The notes beneath the pieces are model-generated. The model saw only the letters and a list, made by a program, of their open reading frames with translations, was not told the origin of the DNA and made no database searches. Made by a program: the position numbers and the translations under genes. This document shows, piece by piece, positions 46,001 to 55,353 of a stretch of 64,000 nt of DNA; the first letter of the stretch is position 1, and the number at the start of each line of letters is the position of its first letter. The DNA is from Eleftheria terrae (GTDB taxonomy: Bacteria; Pseudomonadota; Gammaproteobacteria; Burkholderiales; Burkholderiaceae_C): NCBI RefSeq assembly GCF_030419005.1, contig NZ_CP106951.1, positions 4,898,001 through 4,962,000 of the forward strand, given 5' to 3'.

Positions 46001-46905
46001 TCAGCCGCATCAGCCGCGGCAAGATCAAGCTGCGCATCGCACGCGTGGAGCTGGCAGCGGTCGTGCGCGACGCGGTGGAGACCAGCCGTCCGCTCATCGA
46101 GGGCGCAGGCCACACCTTGACCATCGAGCTGCCGCAGGAGCCGCTGCATGTGGATGCCGACCAGACGCGGCTGGCCCAGGTGTTCTCCAACCTGCTCAAC
46201 AACGCGGCCAAGTACACCGAGCCGGGCGGCGCCATCGGCCTGCAGGTACAGCGCCTGGGCGCCGAGGCGCGCGTTTGTGTCAGCGACAACGGCGTGGGCA
46301 TCGGTGCACAGATGCTGCCGCGCCTGTTCGAGATGTTCTCGCAGGGCGACCGCTCCATCGAGCGTTCGCAAGGCGGCCTGGGCATCGGCCTCGCCCTGGT
46401 GAAGCGCCTGGTGGAGATGCATGGTGGCCACGTCGAGGCGGCCAGCGCCGGGCTCGGTCATGGCAGCGAGTTCTGCGTGCAACTGCCGCTGGCGCGTTCA
46501 CAGCCGGCGCAGCCACCGGCGCCGGCGGAGCCGGTCAACCCCGCGGAGTGCGCCGGGCGCCGCATGCTGGTGGTGGACGACAACAAGGACGCGGCGCTGA
46601 GCCTGGCGGCCATCCTGCAGATCATGGGCAACGACGCCCGCGTGGCTCACGACGGCGTGGAGGCGCTCGGCCTGGCGGCCAGCTTCCGGCCACAGATCAT
46701 CCTGCTCGACATCGGCATGCCGCGGCTGAACGGCTACGAGACCGCCCGCCTGATGCGCGAACAGCCGTGGGGCCGCGACGCGTTGCTGGTCGCACTGACC
46801 GGCTGGGGCCAGGACGAGGACCGGCGGCGCTCGCGCGAAGCCGGCTTTGACCACCACCTGGTGAAGCCGGTCGAACCCGAAGCGCTGGAGCGCCTGCTCG
46901 CCTGA
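43042..46905 (+). CDS. Multi-PAS hybrid sensor histidine kinase/response regulator
   Basis: 1287 residues. Four N-terminal membrane helices (about 12-110) of the DUF4118/KdpD type are followed by about six PAS/PAC units between residues 125 and 905, each ending in a DITxRK-like linker. Then HisKA with phosphoacceptor His937 (LATLAHELRNPLAPL), an HATPase domain (QVFSNLLNNAAKYTEPGG, DNGVGIG, GGLGIGLALVKR) and a C-terminal receiver with Asp1223 (LLDIGMPRLNGYE). All catalytic residues are present. It is an orphan: no separate regulator or output is next to it. The signal is unknown; the many PAS units suggest redox, light or ligand sensing. Confidence 0.93.
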   Translation: MKVLRDARAARLGAWLLAVLAAGAAVAAGAVLQGHLHTEVMMLPAVLAVLVSAALNGLRPGLLTTGLCGVGFAWLASAPGHGFELAEHDRAGALVLFLAVGVTASLLCGALHATRLRLERSQTFHRSIADLTTDFAFEATVLEDGRTVIDSITEGFTKLLGYTMDEVLARGGWRAVVAPEERAAAREFMRRVLAGEEVEAEMRHVTRDGRSVWVHFKLRPVSGADRRVLRFYGAARDVTPQREAEGRIQGLNRELERRVEELQAVFDTAPVAIWQAHDRNCERISENRHAAELMGRGGSVPAVPPGSSTWRCLRQGEPLPVEALPLQQAAREGRAVLGVELEVAVPGREVASVVGNAVPLLDADGQVRGAMSVFVDITQRKRIEAALWQGREQLRLVADNAPVLIAQSDAEGRYRFANRAYAERFGLSAEALVGRHVAEVVGEAAWRSLLPYVQRVLAGETVSFEAEIPYALVGVQHMRCAYAPERDAQGRVVGLVAAMLDINDRKQVERALEQARAEAERRAGEAEQAKALLQTIFDNLPEGIAWVGGPPDYPVLANSRFGRELIGAPAGATGAHPLDGHPVYTADGRRRLATEELPLYRASRHGETVCNEELLVERADGSHVAVLVDAAAIRNAQGEILGAVNCWRDITERKRAEAAQRRSAERFRSLVVATAAIVWVTNAQGEFAEPQPSWQACTGQDWPEHRGFGWLQAVHAEDRERLRQAWLQEVESGGHYDVEARLWHAATGSFRYFQSRAVPVRDASGRISEWIGTCMDIQDRRQALEALRQSEERFRLMVESARDYAIFTLDAKGCITAWNVGARHVLGYEEADILGRHAELLYTAEDVAKGVVERELDKARREGQAEDERWHVRKDGSRFWSSGLVMRLSAGGERRGFLKIMRDVTEAKRSRETLERQALALREADQRKDEFLATLAHELRNPLAPLRNGLEIMRLAGTDLQAQERARAVMERQLAQMVRLIDDLLDVSRISRGKIKLRIARVELAAVVRDAVETSRPLIEGAGHTLTIELPQEPLHVDADQTRLAQVFSNLLNNAAKYTEPGGAIGLQVQRLGAEARVCVSDNGVGIGAQMLPRLFEMFSQGDRSIERSQGGLGIGLALVKRLVEMHGGHVEAASAGLGHGSEFCVQLPLARSQPAQPPAPAEPVNPAECAGRRMLVVDDNKDAALSLAAILQIMGNDARVAHDGVEALGLAASFRPQIILLDIGMPRLNGYETARLMREQPWGRDALLVALTGWGQDEDRRRSREAGFDHHLVKPVEPEALERLLA

Positions 46906-46992
46906 TCGCACCGGCGACACGACACAATAGCCGCCAGCGCGCGGCGGCGTGGGGCATGGGGTCCGGCTCGCCGGCCGCGCCAGGAGACCGGA

Positions 46993-47673
46993 TTGAAACA
47001 TCGCTTGCGCAAGCTGTTGCGGACCTTCCTCACCGGACTGGTGGCGGTGCTGCCGCTGGCCGTCACCGTCATCATGCTGGCCTGGGTGATGCAACTGCTC
47101 TACGGCCTGATCGGTCCGCAGAGCCTGGTCGGCCGCGTGCTGGTGCTGCTTGGCGTCGGCGTGGCGGGCTCGGAGGTCATCGCCTACCTGCTCGGCTTCG
47201 CGATCGTGATGCTCGGCGTGTTCGGCCTTGGCCTGCTGGTGGAGTCCGGCGTGCAGAAGGGCTTGCGGCATGCGCTGGAGTCCGCCGTACTGCGCATTCC
47301 GGTGGTGCGGACCGTCTATGACGTGATGAAGCGCCTGCTGGCCCTGCTCACTGAGCGCAACAAGGATGGCGGCCCGGCCTCGATGAGCCCGGTCTGGTGC
47401 CATTTCGGCGGCCGCGGCGGCGCCGCCGCGCTGGCCCTGCTGTCCAGCGCCCAGCCGCTGCTGCTGGGCGGGCGCGCCTACCTCGCGGTGCTGGTGCCGA
47501 CCGCTCCGGTGCCGGTGGGCGGCGGCCTGCTGTTCGTGCCGGCGGAATGGGTGGAGCCGGCCGACATGGGCGTCGAAGCGGTGACGAGCATCTATGTGTC
47601 CATGGGGGTGTCCAGCCCGCAGTACATGGCCGCCGCGCCGGCCGGGATGGGAACACCCGTTGCTGGACAGTGA
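46993..47673 (+). CDS. DUF502 family membrane protein
   Basis: 226 residues starting with TTG, supported by CAGGAG 6 bp upstream and the family-like N-terminus KHRLRKLLRTFLTGL. Two membrane helices (about 9-33 and 56-84) precede a C-terminal soluble region with RIPVVRTVYDVMKRL and PVPVGGGLLFVPAEWV, both usual in DUF502. Function unknown. Confidence 0.88.
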   Translation: MKHRLRKLLRTFLTGLVAVLPLAVTVIMLAWVMQLLYGLIGPQSLVGRVLVLLGVGVAGSEVIAYLLGFAIVMLGVFGLGLLVESGVQKGLRHALESAVLRIPVVRTVYDVMKRLLALLTERNKDGGPASMSPVWCHFGGRGGAAALALLSSAQPLLLGGRAYLAVLVPTAPVPVGGGLLFVPAEWVEPADMGVEAVTSIYVSMGVSSPQYMAAAPAGMGTPVAGQ

Positions 47674-47700
47674 CATCGCCCGAGACAACAAGGAGAAGCG

Positions 47701-47982
47701 ATGTACCCCAGCGAGTACGAACGCGACCCGGGCCTCGGACACCGGCCGCACACGGACCGGCATGACGCTCCGGGCGACAGCCACTACCTGCAGTGGCGCA
47801 GCGAGCAGCTGCGCCGCTGCGATGACGACTATCGCCGCTGGTGCGACGAGCGCTACCAGCGCTTCTGCACCGAGTTCGGCGCCTGGCGGGAGCAGCGGCA
47901 GCGGTCGCAACACCTGAGCCAGGGGCCGGGCCGGCCCGACAGCGGCGCGCCGCAGACGCCGGCGCTGTCCATCGGCGGCTGA
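47701..47982 (+). CDS. Small Arg/Trp-rich hypothetical protein
   Basis: 93 residues. A central segment rich in Arg, Trp, Tyr, Cys and Asp (WRSEQLRRCDDDYRRW then CDERYQRFCTEFGAWRE) looks like a short helical domain with regular spacing; the tail is Gly/Pro/Ser-rich. AAGGAG lies 6 bp before the ATG. It follows the DUF502 gene closely. No function recognised. Confidence 0.65.
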   Translation: MYPSEYERDPGLGHRPHTDRHDAPGDSHYLQWRSEQLRRCDDDYRRWCDERYQRFCTEFGAWREQRQRSQHLSQGPGRPDSGAPQTPALSIGG

Positions 47983-48005
47983 CGGGCCGCGGCCAAGGAC
48001 AGGCG

Positions 48006-48320
48006 ATGTCGGCGCGGCTGGTCCTGCTCACCCTGCACCTGCCTCGTGAGCGACGGGTGAAGGTCGAGCTGCGCGGCGGCCGCTGGCTGACCGATGACCC
48101 GGCCCGCGCGCTGCGCTGGCACGACGGCCCGTTCAGCACCGGGGACGGCACGACCGCCCTGCGCATCGCGAACGACCAGGACGCAGCCCTCGTGCTCGCA
48201 GCGCTCGACCCGGCCACGGTCGAGCGCGGTGCCTGCGGTGCGGGGCGCCTGATCGAGGCCGCTGAAGCCGCCGACGGTGGCTGCGAGATCCGCTGGGAAG
48301 TGATCGAAGTGGTGGACTGA
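48006..48320 (+). CDS. Hypothetical protein
   Basis: 104 residues, no signal or membrane helix. Strand-rich N-terminus (LVLLTLHLPRERRVKVELRG) and an acidic end (CEIRWEVIEVVD). CCAAGGACAGG precedes the ATG, 23 bp after the previous gene. Not recognised. Confidence 0.6.
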   Translation: MSARLVLLTLHLPRERRVKVELRGGRWLTDDPARALRWHDGPFSTGDGTTALRIANDQDAALVLAALDPATVERGACGAGRLIEAAEAADGGCEIRWEVIEVVD

Positions 48321-48399
48321 GGCCAATGCCGGCCGTGGCCCGGACCGTCGCCGGCAATGCGGGCCGCCTGCCGGCTGGCCCCTGCAGCGCCGCTGTGGC

Positions 48400-48642
48400 C
48401 TACCAGTCGGCCAGGCGATAGCAGCGCGCGTTGGCCGCTTCTCCCCGCTTGGCGAGCCCGGCCTGGCGGGCCAGGGGCTCGGGCGGAGGGCAGGGCGCGC
48501 CGGCCTGCACCAGGTCATCGATCACCAGGTCGCTGTGATCCAGTTCTGCCAGCAGGTCATGGCGGGCGCCGAACAGCAGGGCACGGGGGGCGTCTTGCGG
48601 TCCTACCAGAAGCAGGTATTTGCCGCTGTGGGCTCTTGTCAT
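48400..48642 (-). CDS. Small hypothetical protein
   Basis: 80 residues. The first part (SGKYLLLVGPQDAPRALLFG) reads as a beta-hairpin, then an acidic helix. The ATG at 48642 has no good ribosome site and the frame is open upstream through the start of a shadow, so it is a moderate call. Convergent with the preceding hypothetical gene. Confidence 0.45.
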   Translation of the reverse strand: MTRAHSGKYLLLVGPQDAPRALLFGARHDLLAELDHSDLVIDDLVQAGAPCPPPEPLARQAGLAKRGEAANARCYRLADW

Positions 48643-48737
48643 GGGGGTGGACGGTAGTTGTTCTGCTTGGCAGCATGCTAGGGCTGCGTGACAGGCTTGC
48701 GAAGCCCGCAGGCTCCGACGGGAATGTCGGTGTCGTC

Positions 48738-49667
48738 CTACATCGCGGCCGCGGTCGGCGGCTGGAACACTTCGGCCAGGAAGTCCATGAAGGCCCGCGT
48801 CCGGCTTGGCACGAACTTGCGCGACGGCATGGCGGCGTACAGCGTGAAGGTGGGCGCCTGCCACTGTGGCAGCACCTGCACCAGGGTGCCGTCGACCAGC
48901 GCATCCTCGATCATCATCGACGGCAAGCCCACCAGCGCGAGGCCGCCAACGCCGGCTGCGTACAAGGTGTCGAGCGAGCCGGCGCTCAGGCTGGCGCGGC
49001 TGTGCACCGTGTGGCTGTCGCCGGCGCTGACCAGGCGCCAGCAGGTGTCGGCACCGGCTTCACCGGCCGGGTCGGCCAGCAGGCATTCATGCCGGGCCAG
49101 TTCGGCCGGGTGCAGTGGCATGCCGTGCTGCTTCAGGTAGGCCGGGCTGGCACAGAGCACGCCGCTGCCATGCGAGAGCGCCCGCGCCACCGCCTCGCCG
49201 TCCAGCCCCGCTGGAGGACAAGCACCGCCAAGCAGCACAGCGGCATCCCAGCCGGTATCCGCGCTGCTGGCCGCATCCGCCGCCGCTACCAGGAAGTTGA
49301 GCTTCAAGCCGGGAAAGCGCAGCTGCAGACGCGGCAGATGGCAGCCCAGGTGACGAGCCACCGCGGCGGCCGGCACCTTGATCTTCAACGCGCCCTCGGG
49401 CAGGCGCATGGCGGCGTCCACCTGGGCTTCGGCTTCCTCGAGCTGATGCAGGATGGACCGTACGCGCTCCAGATAGCCCTGCCCGGTGGGGGTCAGCGCC
49501 AGCCGGCGGGTGGAGCGGTGGATCAGCCGCACCTTCAGGTGGTTCTCGAGGTCGGCCACCAGCCGTGTCACCGCCGCCGCGGAGACGTCCATGGCGCGGG
49601 CGGCGGCGGCGAAGCCGCCTTCGTCGATCACCTTGGCGAAGGCGCGCATCGAGTTCAGTCGATCCAT
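48738..49667 (-). CDS. LysR family transcriptional regulator
   Basis: 309 residues. N-terminal LysR helix-turn-helix (MRAFAKVIDEGGFAAAARAM followed by VSAAAVTRLVADLENHLKVR) and an effector domain ending at FMDFLAEVFQPP. AGGAG 6 bp before the ATG at 49667 fixes the start. The gene lies downstream of the PHB depolymerase on the same strand; its target is unknown. Confidence 0.93.
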   Translation of the reverse strand: MDRLNSMRAFAKVIDEGGFAAAARAMDVSAAAVTRLVADLENHLKVRLIHRSTRRLALTPTGQGYLERVRSILHQLEEAEAQVDAAMRLPEGALKIKVPAAAVARHLGCHLPRLQLRFPGLKLNFLVAAADAASSADTGWDAAVLLGGACPPAGLDGEAVARALSHGSGVLCASPAYLKQHGMPLHPAELARHECLLADPAGEAGADTCWRLVSAGDSHTVHSRASLSAGSLDTLYAAGVGGLALVGLPSMMIEDALVDGTLVQVLPQWQAPTFTLYAAMPSRKFVPSRTRAFMDFLAEVFQPPTAAAM

Positions 49668-49779
49668 CTGTCGGCTCCTGTGGGTGGACGCGCCGGGACC
49701 GGCGTGCCGCTGGCCGGGATTCTGGCCGGTGGTGTTTAAGGAGTTTTTGGGGCGGCCCGGGAACGCCGGTCCGCTGCTG

Positions 49780-51021
49780 TCAGGGCCGGCTTGTGGCCGG
49801 GCAGGAGGTGCGCTCGTAGCGTGCGGGCCCGGTCTGTCGCAGTCCAAGGCGACGGGTCGGCCAGAAGCCACCGAGGGCTTCACCAGAACCGCTGGCATAT
49901 GCCATGCCCCAGGCCAGGTAGAGCCGCCCTGCCAGCAGGTGTTCCCAGAGCGTGGCATGGTGGCAGGCGCCCGCCGTGCCGGCCAGGCGTTCCACGAAGC
50001 CGTGCACCGCCGCCATTTGGGGGCCGGAACGCAGGGCATGCTCTTGGCCGCTGTAGCCATACCAATCCCAGCAGCCGTTGGGCGCCGTGGCGCCGGTTTG
50101 CGGGTACAGCACGACGATGTGGTTGGTGTCGGCCCAGCGGTTGTAGCCGGTCTCGCGCACATAGCGTTCGCCGAGGCGCGCCACGTTCTGCCCGCAACCG
50201 TGGAAAGCCAGGTGCAGCCGGCAGTGGGCACCGGCGCGTTCGCAGTCGGCGGGAACGAACAGCCGCCCGCTGGGTGCAAGGCCATGGTCGCGCGGCCACG
50301 CCGGCTGGTCGAACGACACGAAGCGGCCCCGCAAGGGCCCCTCGTTGCGCGGTTGCAGCGGGCCGTAGAGGAAGGCGAGCAGTTCGCCGGCCAGGTCGAA
50401 GGCGCAGTCATTGATGTAGGGGCTGCCCTTGTGGCCGCAGGCGCTGCCATGGCCGTCGGTGACCATGCCGTGTTCGGAGTCGATGTCCTTGCGGTAGCGC
50501 AGTGCGGTGGCGGGCAGGAAGTGCAGCAGGTAGCGCTGCAGCGCGTCGGTCACGGCCGTCGGAACGACGCTGTCGCGCCGGCCGGAGAACAGGTAGACCC
50601 GCGCCCTGGCCAGTGCCGACAGGGGGTCGATGCTGCCGGCCGCCGCCCGGGCGCGGGTGAGCGCCGCCAGGCGCTCCACCGGAATCTCCCCGCCGTGGCC
50701 CAGGCAGCGGCGGCTGGCGTGCTCGACATTGCCTTCCGCACAGTCATAGGGGCCAGCTGCAATGACGGCCGCTCCCGAGAAGGTGCCCGAATACGCCACC
50801 AGCAGCTGCACCGCCATGTAGCCGCCGGAAGACAGCCCGGAGACGGTCACGGCAGTGCGGTCGATGCCCAGCGGCGGCAGCGGCTCGGCGCCTGCCAGGG
50901 AGACCATTGCCCAGCCGGCAAGCAGACCGCCAAGGGGCCGCAGCAGGCGACCGCAGCGGGAGATGCCGGCATCGCGCCGGTGCCGGTCGGTGGAAGTGGC
51001 AATCGCCGGAAGCGGGTACAT
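49780..51021 (-). CDS. Extracellular PHB depolymerase-type esterase
   Basis: About 413 residues from the ATG at 51021, preceded by GGAG. A long hydrophobic N-terminus (about 25-45) acts as export signal. The nucleophile motif VSGLSSGGYMAVQ, the later FHGCGQN and RWADTNHIVVLYPQT, and several Cys (CHHATLWEH, CGHKGSP) match short-chain-length PHA depolymerases. It would hydrolyse external poly-3-hydroxybutyrate. With the phasins at 26 kb this points to PHA use. ATG codons further upstream (51030 and beyond) are alternative starts. Confidence 0.85.
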   Translation of the reverse strand: MYPLPAIATSTDRHRRDAGISRCGRLLRPLGGLLAGWAMVSLAGAEPLPPLGIDRTAVTVSGLSSGGYMAVQLLVAYSGTFSGAAVIAAGPYDCAEGNVEHASRRCLGHGGEIPVERLAALTRARAAAGSIDPLSALARARVYLFSGRRDSVVPTAVTDALQRYLLHFLPATALRYRKDIDSEHGMVTDGHGSACGHKGSPYINDCAFDLAGELLAFLYGPLQPRNEGPLRGRFVSFDQPAWPRDHGLAPSGRLFVPADCERAGAHCRLHLAFHGCGQNVARLGERYVRETGYNRWADTNHIVVLYPQTGATAPNGCWDWYGYSGQEHALRSGPQMAAVHGFVERLAGTAGACHHATLWEHLLAGRLYLAWGMAYASGSGEALGGFWPTRRLGLRQTGPARYERTSCPATSRP

Positions 51022-51118
51022 CTTCTGCTCCATCTCCCTCATGTCACCGCGTGCAATGCTCGGCATTCACGTAACGGCAGAGTCCAACGACCGGTCCCTC
51101 GTTTTCGTCAAGACGTCG

Positions 51119-51340
51119 ATGAATCCCATCCAAACTGAAACCCTAGACATCCTCCAGCAAGTGTGGCGCCAGTCTTTGCTCGCCCTGGCGGCAGCATCGA
51201 AGGCCAACATGCCGATCTTTGCGTCCGCGCTGGAGGCTGCGTCGCACAACGAGTCGCTCAATCCGGTGGCGCGCGCCATGCTGGCCGAACTCGCCGAGAG
51301 CACCGGGGTGGTGGCACCGTTTTCCGCAACCAAGCAGTAA
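51119..51340 (+). CDS. Small hypothetical protein
   Basis: 73 residues, helical and Ala-rich (LDILQQVWRQSLLALAAASK, LNPVARAMLAELAEST). No clear ribosome site. Divergent from the depolymerase. It has the composition of a real small protein, but support is modest. Confidence 0.45.
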   Translation: MNPIQTETLDILQQVWRQSLLALAAASKANMPIFASALEAASHNESLNPVARAMLAELAESTGVVAPFSATKQ

Positions 51341-51382
51341 GAACTGCCGGTGCCGGGCCACCCGCCGTGACGGCGGGCCGGT

Positions 51383-52417
51383 TCAGCCCTGCGCGGCTTG
51401 CGCGGCGGTGCGCCGGGCCCGCGCTTCCAGCCGGGCATACATCACCGCGGCGATGAGCAGCGGTGCCAGGTAGTAGATGGCCCGGTAGGCGACCAGGGCC
51501 GCCACCAGCGGTCCCTGCGCCACCTGGCCGCCCAGCAGGGCGATGAACACCGCTTCCAGCACGCCCAGGCCGGCCGGGACGTGGGTCAGCACCCCGGCCA
51601 CCGCGGCCACCAGCAGCACCGCCACCACCACCGGATAGGCCAGTTGCTGCTGCAGCAACACGTAGACGATGCCGGTGATGGTGAGCCAGTTGGCGCTGGA
51701 GGCGGCCAGCTGTAGCAGGGCCACCCGCAGGGAGGGCAGCGCCAGCTCATGGCCGCGCACCTGCCAGCTGCGCCGGCGTGACCAGGCACAAGCGGCCAGG
51801 TAGCCGGCCACCAGCATCACCAGCACGACACCCAGCACCTGCAGCGCCCCGGAGCTGATCTTCCAGTCGGGTGGCACTTCGATGCGACCCATGCTGAACA
51901 CCGCTCCGGCCAGTGCGCAATAGCCCAGCCAGTTGGTCAGCACGCTGAGCCCCAGGATCTGCCCGATCTGCCCCTTCTCCAGCCCCAGGCGGCTATAGAG
52001 CCGCAGCCGGAAGGCCACGCCGCCCACCAGCGCCCCCAGGTTGAGGTTGAAGGCATAGCTGATGAAGCCCACGCCCATCACGGTGGGCACCGGCAGGCGG
52101 TGGCCGGTGTAGGCGCGGCCGAACAGGTCGAAGCTGCTGTACAGCAGGTAGCTCAGGAGGGCCAGTGCGCCAGCCAGCGCAAGCGTGATGGCCGGGTAGC
52201 CTCGCAGCGCCTGGCCCACCTGGCCCCACTCCACCGAGCGCGCCTGCGAGGCGACCATGCCGATCACCAGCGCGAAGAAGGCCCAGGTGAGCACCTTGCG
52301 CAGTACCGCCCACCGGCGCTGCCGGGCGGTCGTGGCTGCGCTGTCGGAAGGGCCGTTCTGCCGTCCGGCACGGGGCTGCCCGCCGGGCAGGGTCTTTGGA
52401 TGGAGGAGGGTGGGCAT
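51383..52417 (-). CDS. YbhN/UPF0104 family membrane protein
   Basis: 344 residues with about seven or eight helices. The lysylphosphatidylglycerol-synthase-type membrane domain is shown by GFISYAFNLNLGALVGGVAFRLR, GLSVLTNWLGY and THVPAGLGVLEAVFIALLG. A basic N-terminal extension precedes the helices. It directly follows clsB, exactly as E. coli ybhN follows clsB. Role in lipid handling is likely but undefined. Confidence 0.9.
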   Translation of the reverse strand: MPTLLHPKTLPGGQPRAGRQNGPSDSAATTARQRRWAVLRKVLTWAFFALVIGMVASQARSVEWGQVGQALRGYPAITLALAGALALLSYLLYSSFDLFGRAYTGHRLPVPTVMGVGFISYAFNLNLGALVGGVAFRLRLYSRLGLEKGQIGQILGLSVLTNWLGYCALAGAVFSMGRIEVPPDWKISSGALQVLGVVLVMLVAGYLAACAWSRRRSWQVRGHELALPSLRVALLQLAASSANWLTITGIVYVLLQQQLAYPVVVAVLLVAAVAGVLTHVPAGLGVLEAVFIALLGGQVAQGPLVAALVAYRAIYYLAPLLIAAVMYARLEARARRTAAQAAQG

Positions 52418-52419
52418 GG

Positions 52420-53688
52420 TCAGCCGGCGCCTTTCGTCACGGTGGACTGGGGGGATTCGTGGACGGTCGATGCGCCGCCCTGCTGCTCCGCGGAGGTGGG
52501 CGGCGACACCAGCTGCACCTTGGGCGCATGGGCCGGCAGCCAGCCGGACCAGGACGGAAAGCGGCGCAGGAAGTGGTAGACGACAGAGCTGGCCATCAGG
52601 TGCCAGCGGCTGCAGGGCACGACGTCTTCGGCCGTGAACTGGCGGCAATGGCGGTCGATCAGCGCCTGCAGCCGCTGCGCCAGGTGGGCGGTGAAGTCGG
52701 CGTCGCGGATCACGAGGTTGGCCTCCAGGTTCAGCCACAGGCTGAGCGGATCGAGGTTGCTGGAGCCGACGGTGGACCACTCCTCGTCCACCACCGCCAC
52801 CTTGCCGTGCAGCGGGCGCTGGCAGTACTCGTAGATCCTCACGCCGTCCCGCAGCAGGCGCTCGTAAAGGGTCCGCGCGGCATGCTGCGCAATCGGCATG
52901 TCCGGCTCGCCCTGCATGATGAGGTCCACCTGCACGCCGCGCTGCGCCGCCCGGCGCAACTCGCGCAGCAGCCGGTAGCCGGGGAAGAAATAGGCATTGG
53001 CGATGATGATGCGACGTTGTGCGGCCCGGATGGCAAACAGGTAGTGCTGCTCGATGTCGGTGCGATGGTCCTGGTTGTCACGCGTGACGAACAGCGCCCG
53101 CGCACCACCACTGGCCGCAGCCCGTTGGGTGCCGATGGACACGCGCCGGCGCCACCAGCGCGAGCGCGGCTCGGGCAAGGCCTCGCTGGCGAAGCGATGG
53201 ATGTCGGCCACGACCGGCCCTTGCACTTCCACCGCATAGTCCTGCTTGGCGGCGGGACCGAACTCCCACAGGTGCTCGACCGAGAAGTTGATGCCGCCGA
53301 CAAAGGCCACCTCGCCGTCCACCACCACCAGCTTGCGGTGCATCCGACGGAACACGTTGGTGCGCAGGCCCATCAGCTTGGGCGCCGGATCGAAGACACG
53401 GAAGCGCACGCCTGCTGCAGTCATGCCGCCGATGAATTCGGCGGAGAGGTCCGGTGAGCCATAGCCGTCCACCGTGACCTGCACCTGGACGCCGCGGCCA
53501 GCGGCGTCGATCAACACCTCCCGCAGCTCCTGCCCGACCTTGTCGTCGAACAGAATGAAGGTCTCGAGCAGCACCTCCCGCCGGGCGGCGCGGATCACCT
53601 CGAAAACCCGCGGGAAAAAGGCCTCGCCGTTCTCGAGCAGCCGCAATCGGTTGCCCTGCGCCCAGTCCTTCGCATGCACCGCGTTCAT
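52420..53688 (-). CDS. clsB: Cardiolipin synthase B
   Basis: 422 residues. Phospholipase D superfamily with two HKD motifs: [20 protein letters not shown] and [20 protein letters not shown]. It condenses phosphatidylglycerol to cardiolipin at the inner membrane. The ATG overlaps the stop of the preceding endonuclease/phosphatase gene, and the YbhN-like gene begins 2 bp after its stop, so the three form a tightly coupled unit. Confidence 0.95.
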   Translation of the reverse strand: MNAVHAKDWAQGNRLRLLENGEAFFPRVFEVIRAARREVLLETFILFDDKVGQELREVLIDAAGRGVQVQVTVDGYGSPDLSAEFIGGMTAAGVRFRVFDPAPKLMGLRTNVFRRMHRKLVVVDGEVAFVGGINFSVEHLWEFGPAAKQDYAVEVQGPVVADIHRFASEALPEPRSRWWRRRVSIGTQRAAASGGARALFVTRDNQDHRTDIEQHYLFAIRAAQRRIIIANAYFFPGYRLLRELRRAAQRGVQVDLIMQGEPDMPIAQHAARTLYERLLRDGVRIYEYCQRPLHGKVAVVDEEWSTVGSSNLDPLSLWLNLEANLVIRDADFTAHLAQRLQALIDRHCRQFTAEDVVPCSRWHLMASSVVYHFLRRFPSWSGWLPAHAPKVQLVSPPTSAEQQGGASTVHESPQSTVTKGAG

Positions 53689-54449
53689 AGCGCCACCTCC
53701 GCCGCCAGCGGCGCATGGTCCGACAAATGCGTCCAGGGCCGGCGCGGCAGCTTGAAGGGCCGCGTCACCTGCGCGTTGCGCACGTAGATGCGGTCCAGGC
53801 GCAGCAGCGGCCAGCGGGCCGGGAAGGTGCGGGCGGCCTGGCCCTCGGACTCGACGAACACTTCGTGCAGCCCGGCGCAGCGCGCCAGCCGCGCATGGGC
53901 GCGCAGCCGCCAGTCGTTGAAGTCGCCGGCAATGAACAGCGGTGCATCGGGCGGCACCTCATGGTCGATGCGCTGGCACAGCAGGCGCAGCTGTTCATCG
54001 CGGTGCGACTCGCGCAGCCCCAGGTGCACGCAGATGGCATGCACCTCGCGGTGGAAGGCGGGCACGTCCAGCACGCAATGCAGCAGGCCGCGCTTCTCGG
54101 GGCCTTCCACCGACACGTCGCAGTTGTCGTATCGCACGATGGGGAATTTCGACAGCACCGCGTTGCCGTGGTGGCCCTCGGGGTAGACCGCGTTGCGGCC
54201 ATAGGCGAAGTCCTTCCACATGGAGTCGGCAAGGAATTCGTAGTGCGGCGCATCCGGCCAGTCCGCCACCTGCGACGAGTGCACTTCGTGGGCCCCCATC
54301 ACCTCTTGCAGGAAGACGATGTCGGCCGATACATGGCGCACGGCGTCACGCAGCTCGTGCAGGATGAAGCGGCGGTTGAGGGCCGTGAATCCCTTGTGGG
54401 TGTTGACCGTCAACAGGCGCAGCGTCAGGGCCGTGGGGTTCTGGGTCAT
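53685..54449 (-). CDS. YbhP-like endonuclease/exonuclease/phosphatase family protein
   Basis: 254 residues. EEP-fold signatures: [22 protein letters not shown] with the metal-binding Glu, [12 protein letters not shown] and [11 protein letters not shown] with the catalytic His. Position before clsB matches E. coli ybhP. The substrate may be a nucleic acid or a lipid phosphate. The ribosome site is weak. Same strand and 17 bp after the lipase-like gene. Confidence 0.9.
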   Translation of the reverse strand: MTQNPTALTLRLLTVNTHKGFTALNRRFILHELRDAVRHVSADIVFLQEVMGAHEVHSSQVADWPDAPHYEFLADSMWKDFAYGRNAVYPEGHHGNAVLSKFPIVRYDNCDVSVEGPEKRGLLHCVLDVPAFHREVHAICVHLGLRESHRDEQLRLLCQRIDHEVPPDAPLFIAGDFNDWRLRAHARLARCAGLHEVFVESEGQAARTFPARWPLLRLDRIYVRNAQVTRPFKLPRRPWTHLSDHAPLAAEVAL

Positions 54450-54466
54450 CGATGTCGGGGCGGGCT

Positions 54467-55240
54467 TCAGTGATGGGGAGCACAGCCGGTCTCGGCCGTG
54501 GCAGGCTCGCACGGGGCAGCGGCGTAAGGGCGCCACTGGCCCTCGGGCTGGCTGAGCCGGTCGGCCACCACCTGCCAGACACGGGCGTTCCAGACCAGGC
54601 CGATGTGACTGGCGTCGCTCACCTCGATGCTCTCGCAGCGGGGGCCGTCGGCTTCGACGCAGGACTGCCATGCCACCACGCCGTCGGTGCGGCTGTAGAT
54701 CGAGGTGGTGGGCACCGGCGGGGCCGTGCGCAGGCGTTCGCCCAGCAGTTCGGCGACGCTCCGGCTCTGGCCGCTCAGCAGGTGGGTGAGCCAGCCGGCA
54801 TGTGCATGCTCGCCGCCGCCGAAAGGCGCACCGAGGGTGATGACCTGGCGGACCGCCTCAGGCACCTTCTTGGCCACCTCTCGGGCATAGATGCCCCCCA
54901 GGCTCCAGCCCACCAGGCTGGCGCGCCGGCCGACGCGGCGGGTGTGCACCTGCACGTCCTCGCACAGCTGCTCCAGCCAGTCTTCCAGGTCGCCTTGCGG
55001 GCCGGTGTTGACGCCGCGGCCCCAGTCGTGGGCCTCGTAGCCCAGCTTGCCGCAGAAGTCGCAGAGCGGCGCAAGCGCCGCCCGGTCGGCAGCCAGGCCG
55101 GGAAAGAGGATCACCGGGTGCCCGTCACCGGCGGGGAAGTCGTCGTGGCGGGTGAAGCGGCTGGCGGTGAACTCCAGCGCAGCGCGCAGCGGTTCCAGGC
55201 ACAGCAGGGCGAAGGACGGTGCGGCGGCTACGGCGGTCAT
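54467..55240 (-). CDS. Alpha/beta-hydrolase, lipase-like
   Basis: 257 residues. Oxyanion strand [12 protein letters not shown], nucleophile in [17 protein letters not shown] and a catalytic His in [18 protein letters not shown] lies 5 bp before the ATG at 55240. It heads the ybhP-clsB-ybhN unit, an association that suggests a membrane-lipid or ester substrate, though this is only contextual. Confidence 0.82.
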   Translation of the reverse strand: MTAVAAAPSFALLCLEPLRAALEFTASRFTRHDDFPAGDGHPVILFPGLAADRAALAPLCDFCGKLGYEAHDWGRGVNTGPQGDLEDWLEQLCEDVQVHTRRVGRRASLVGWSLGGIYAREVAKKVPEAVRQVITLGAPFGGGEHAHAGWLTHLLSGQSRSVAELLGERLRTAPPVPTTSIYSRTDGVVAWQSCVEADGPRCESIEVSDASHIGLVWNARVWQVVADRLSQPEGQWRPYAAAPCEPATAETGCAPHH

Positions 55241-55353
55241 GCTTTTCCTTTCGGTGTCGCGCCAGTGCAAAGGGCTGGCACGGCAGGGATTCCACGGCTA
55301 CCCATGCTAGGGAAGGGCGCTGTCGCTCGCGACTCCTGGGACTCCCACGGAAG

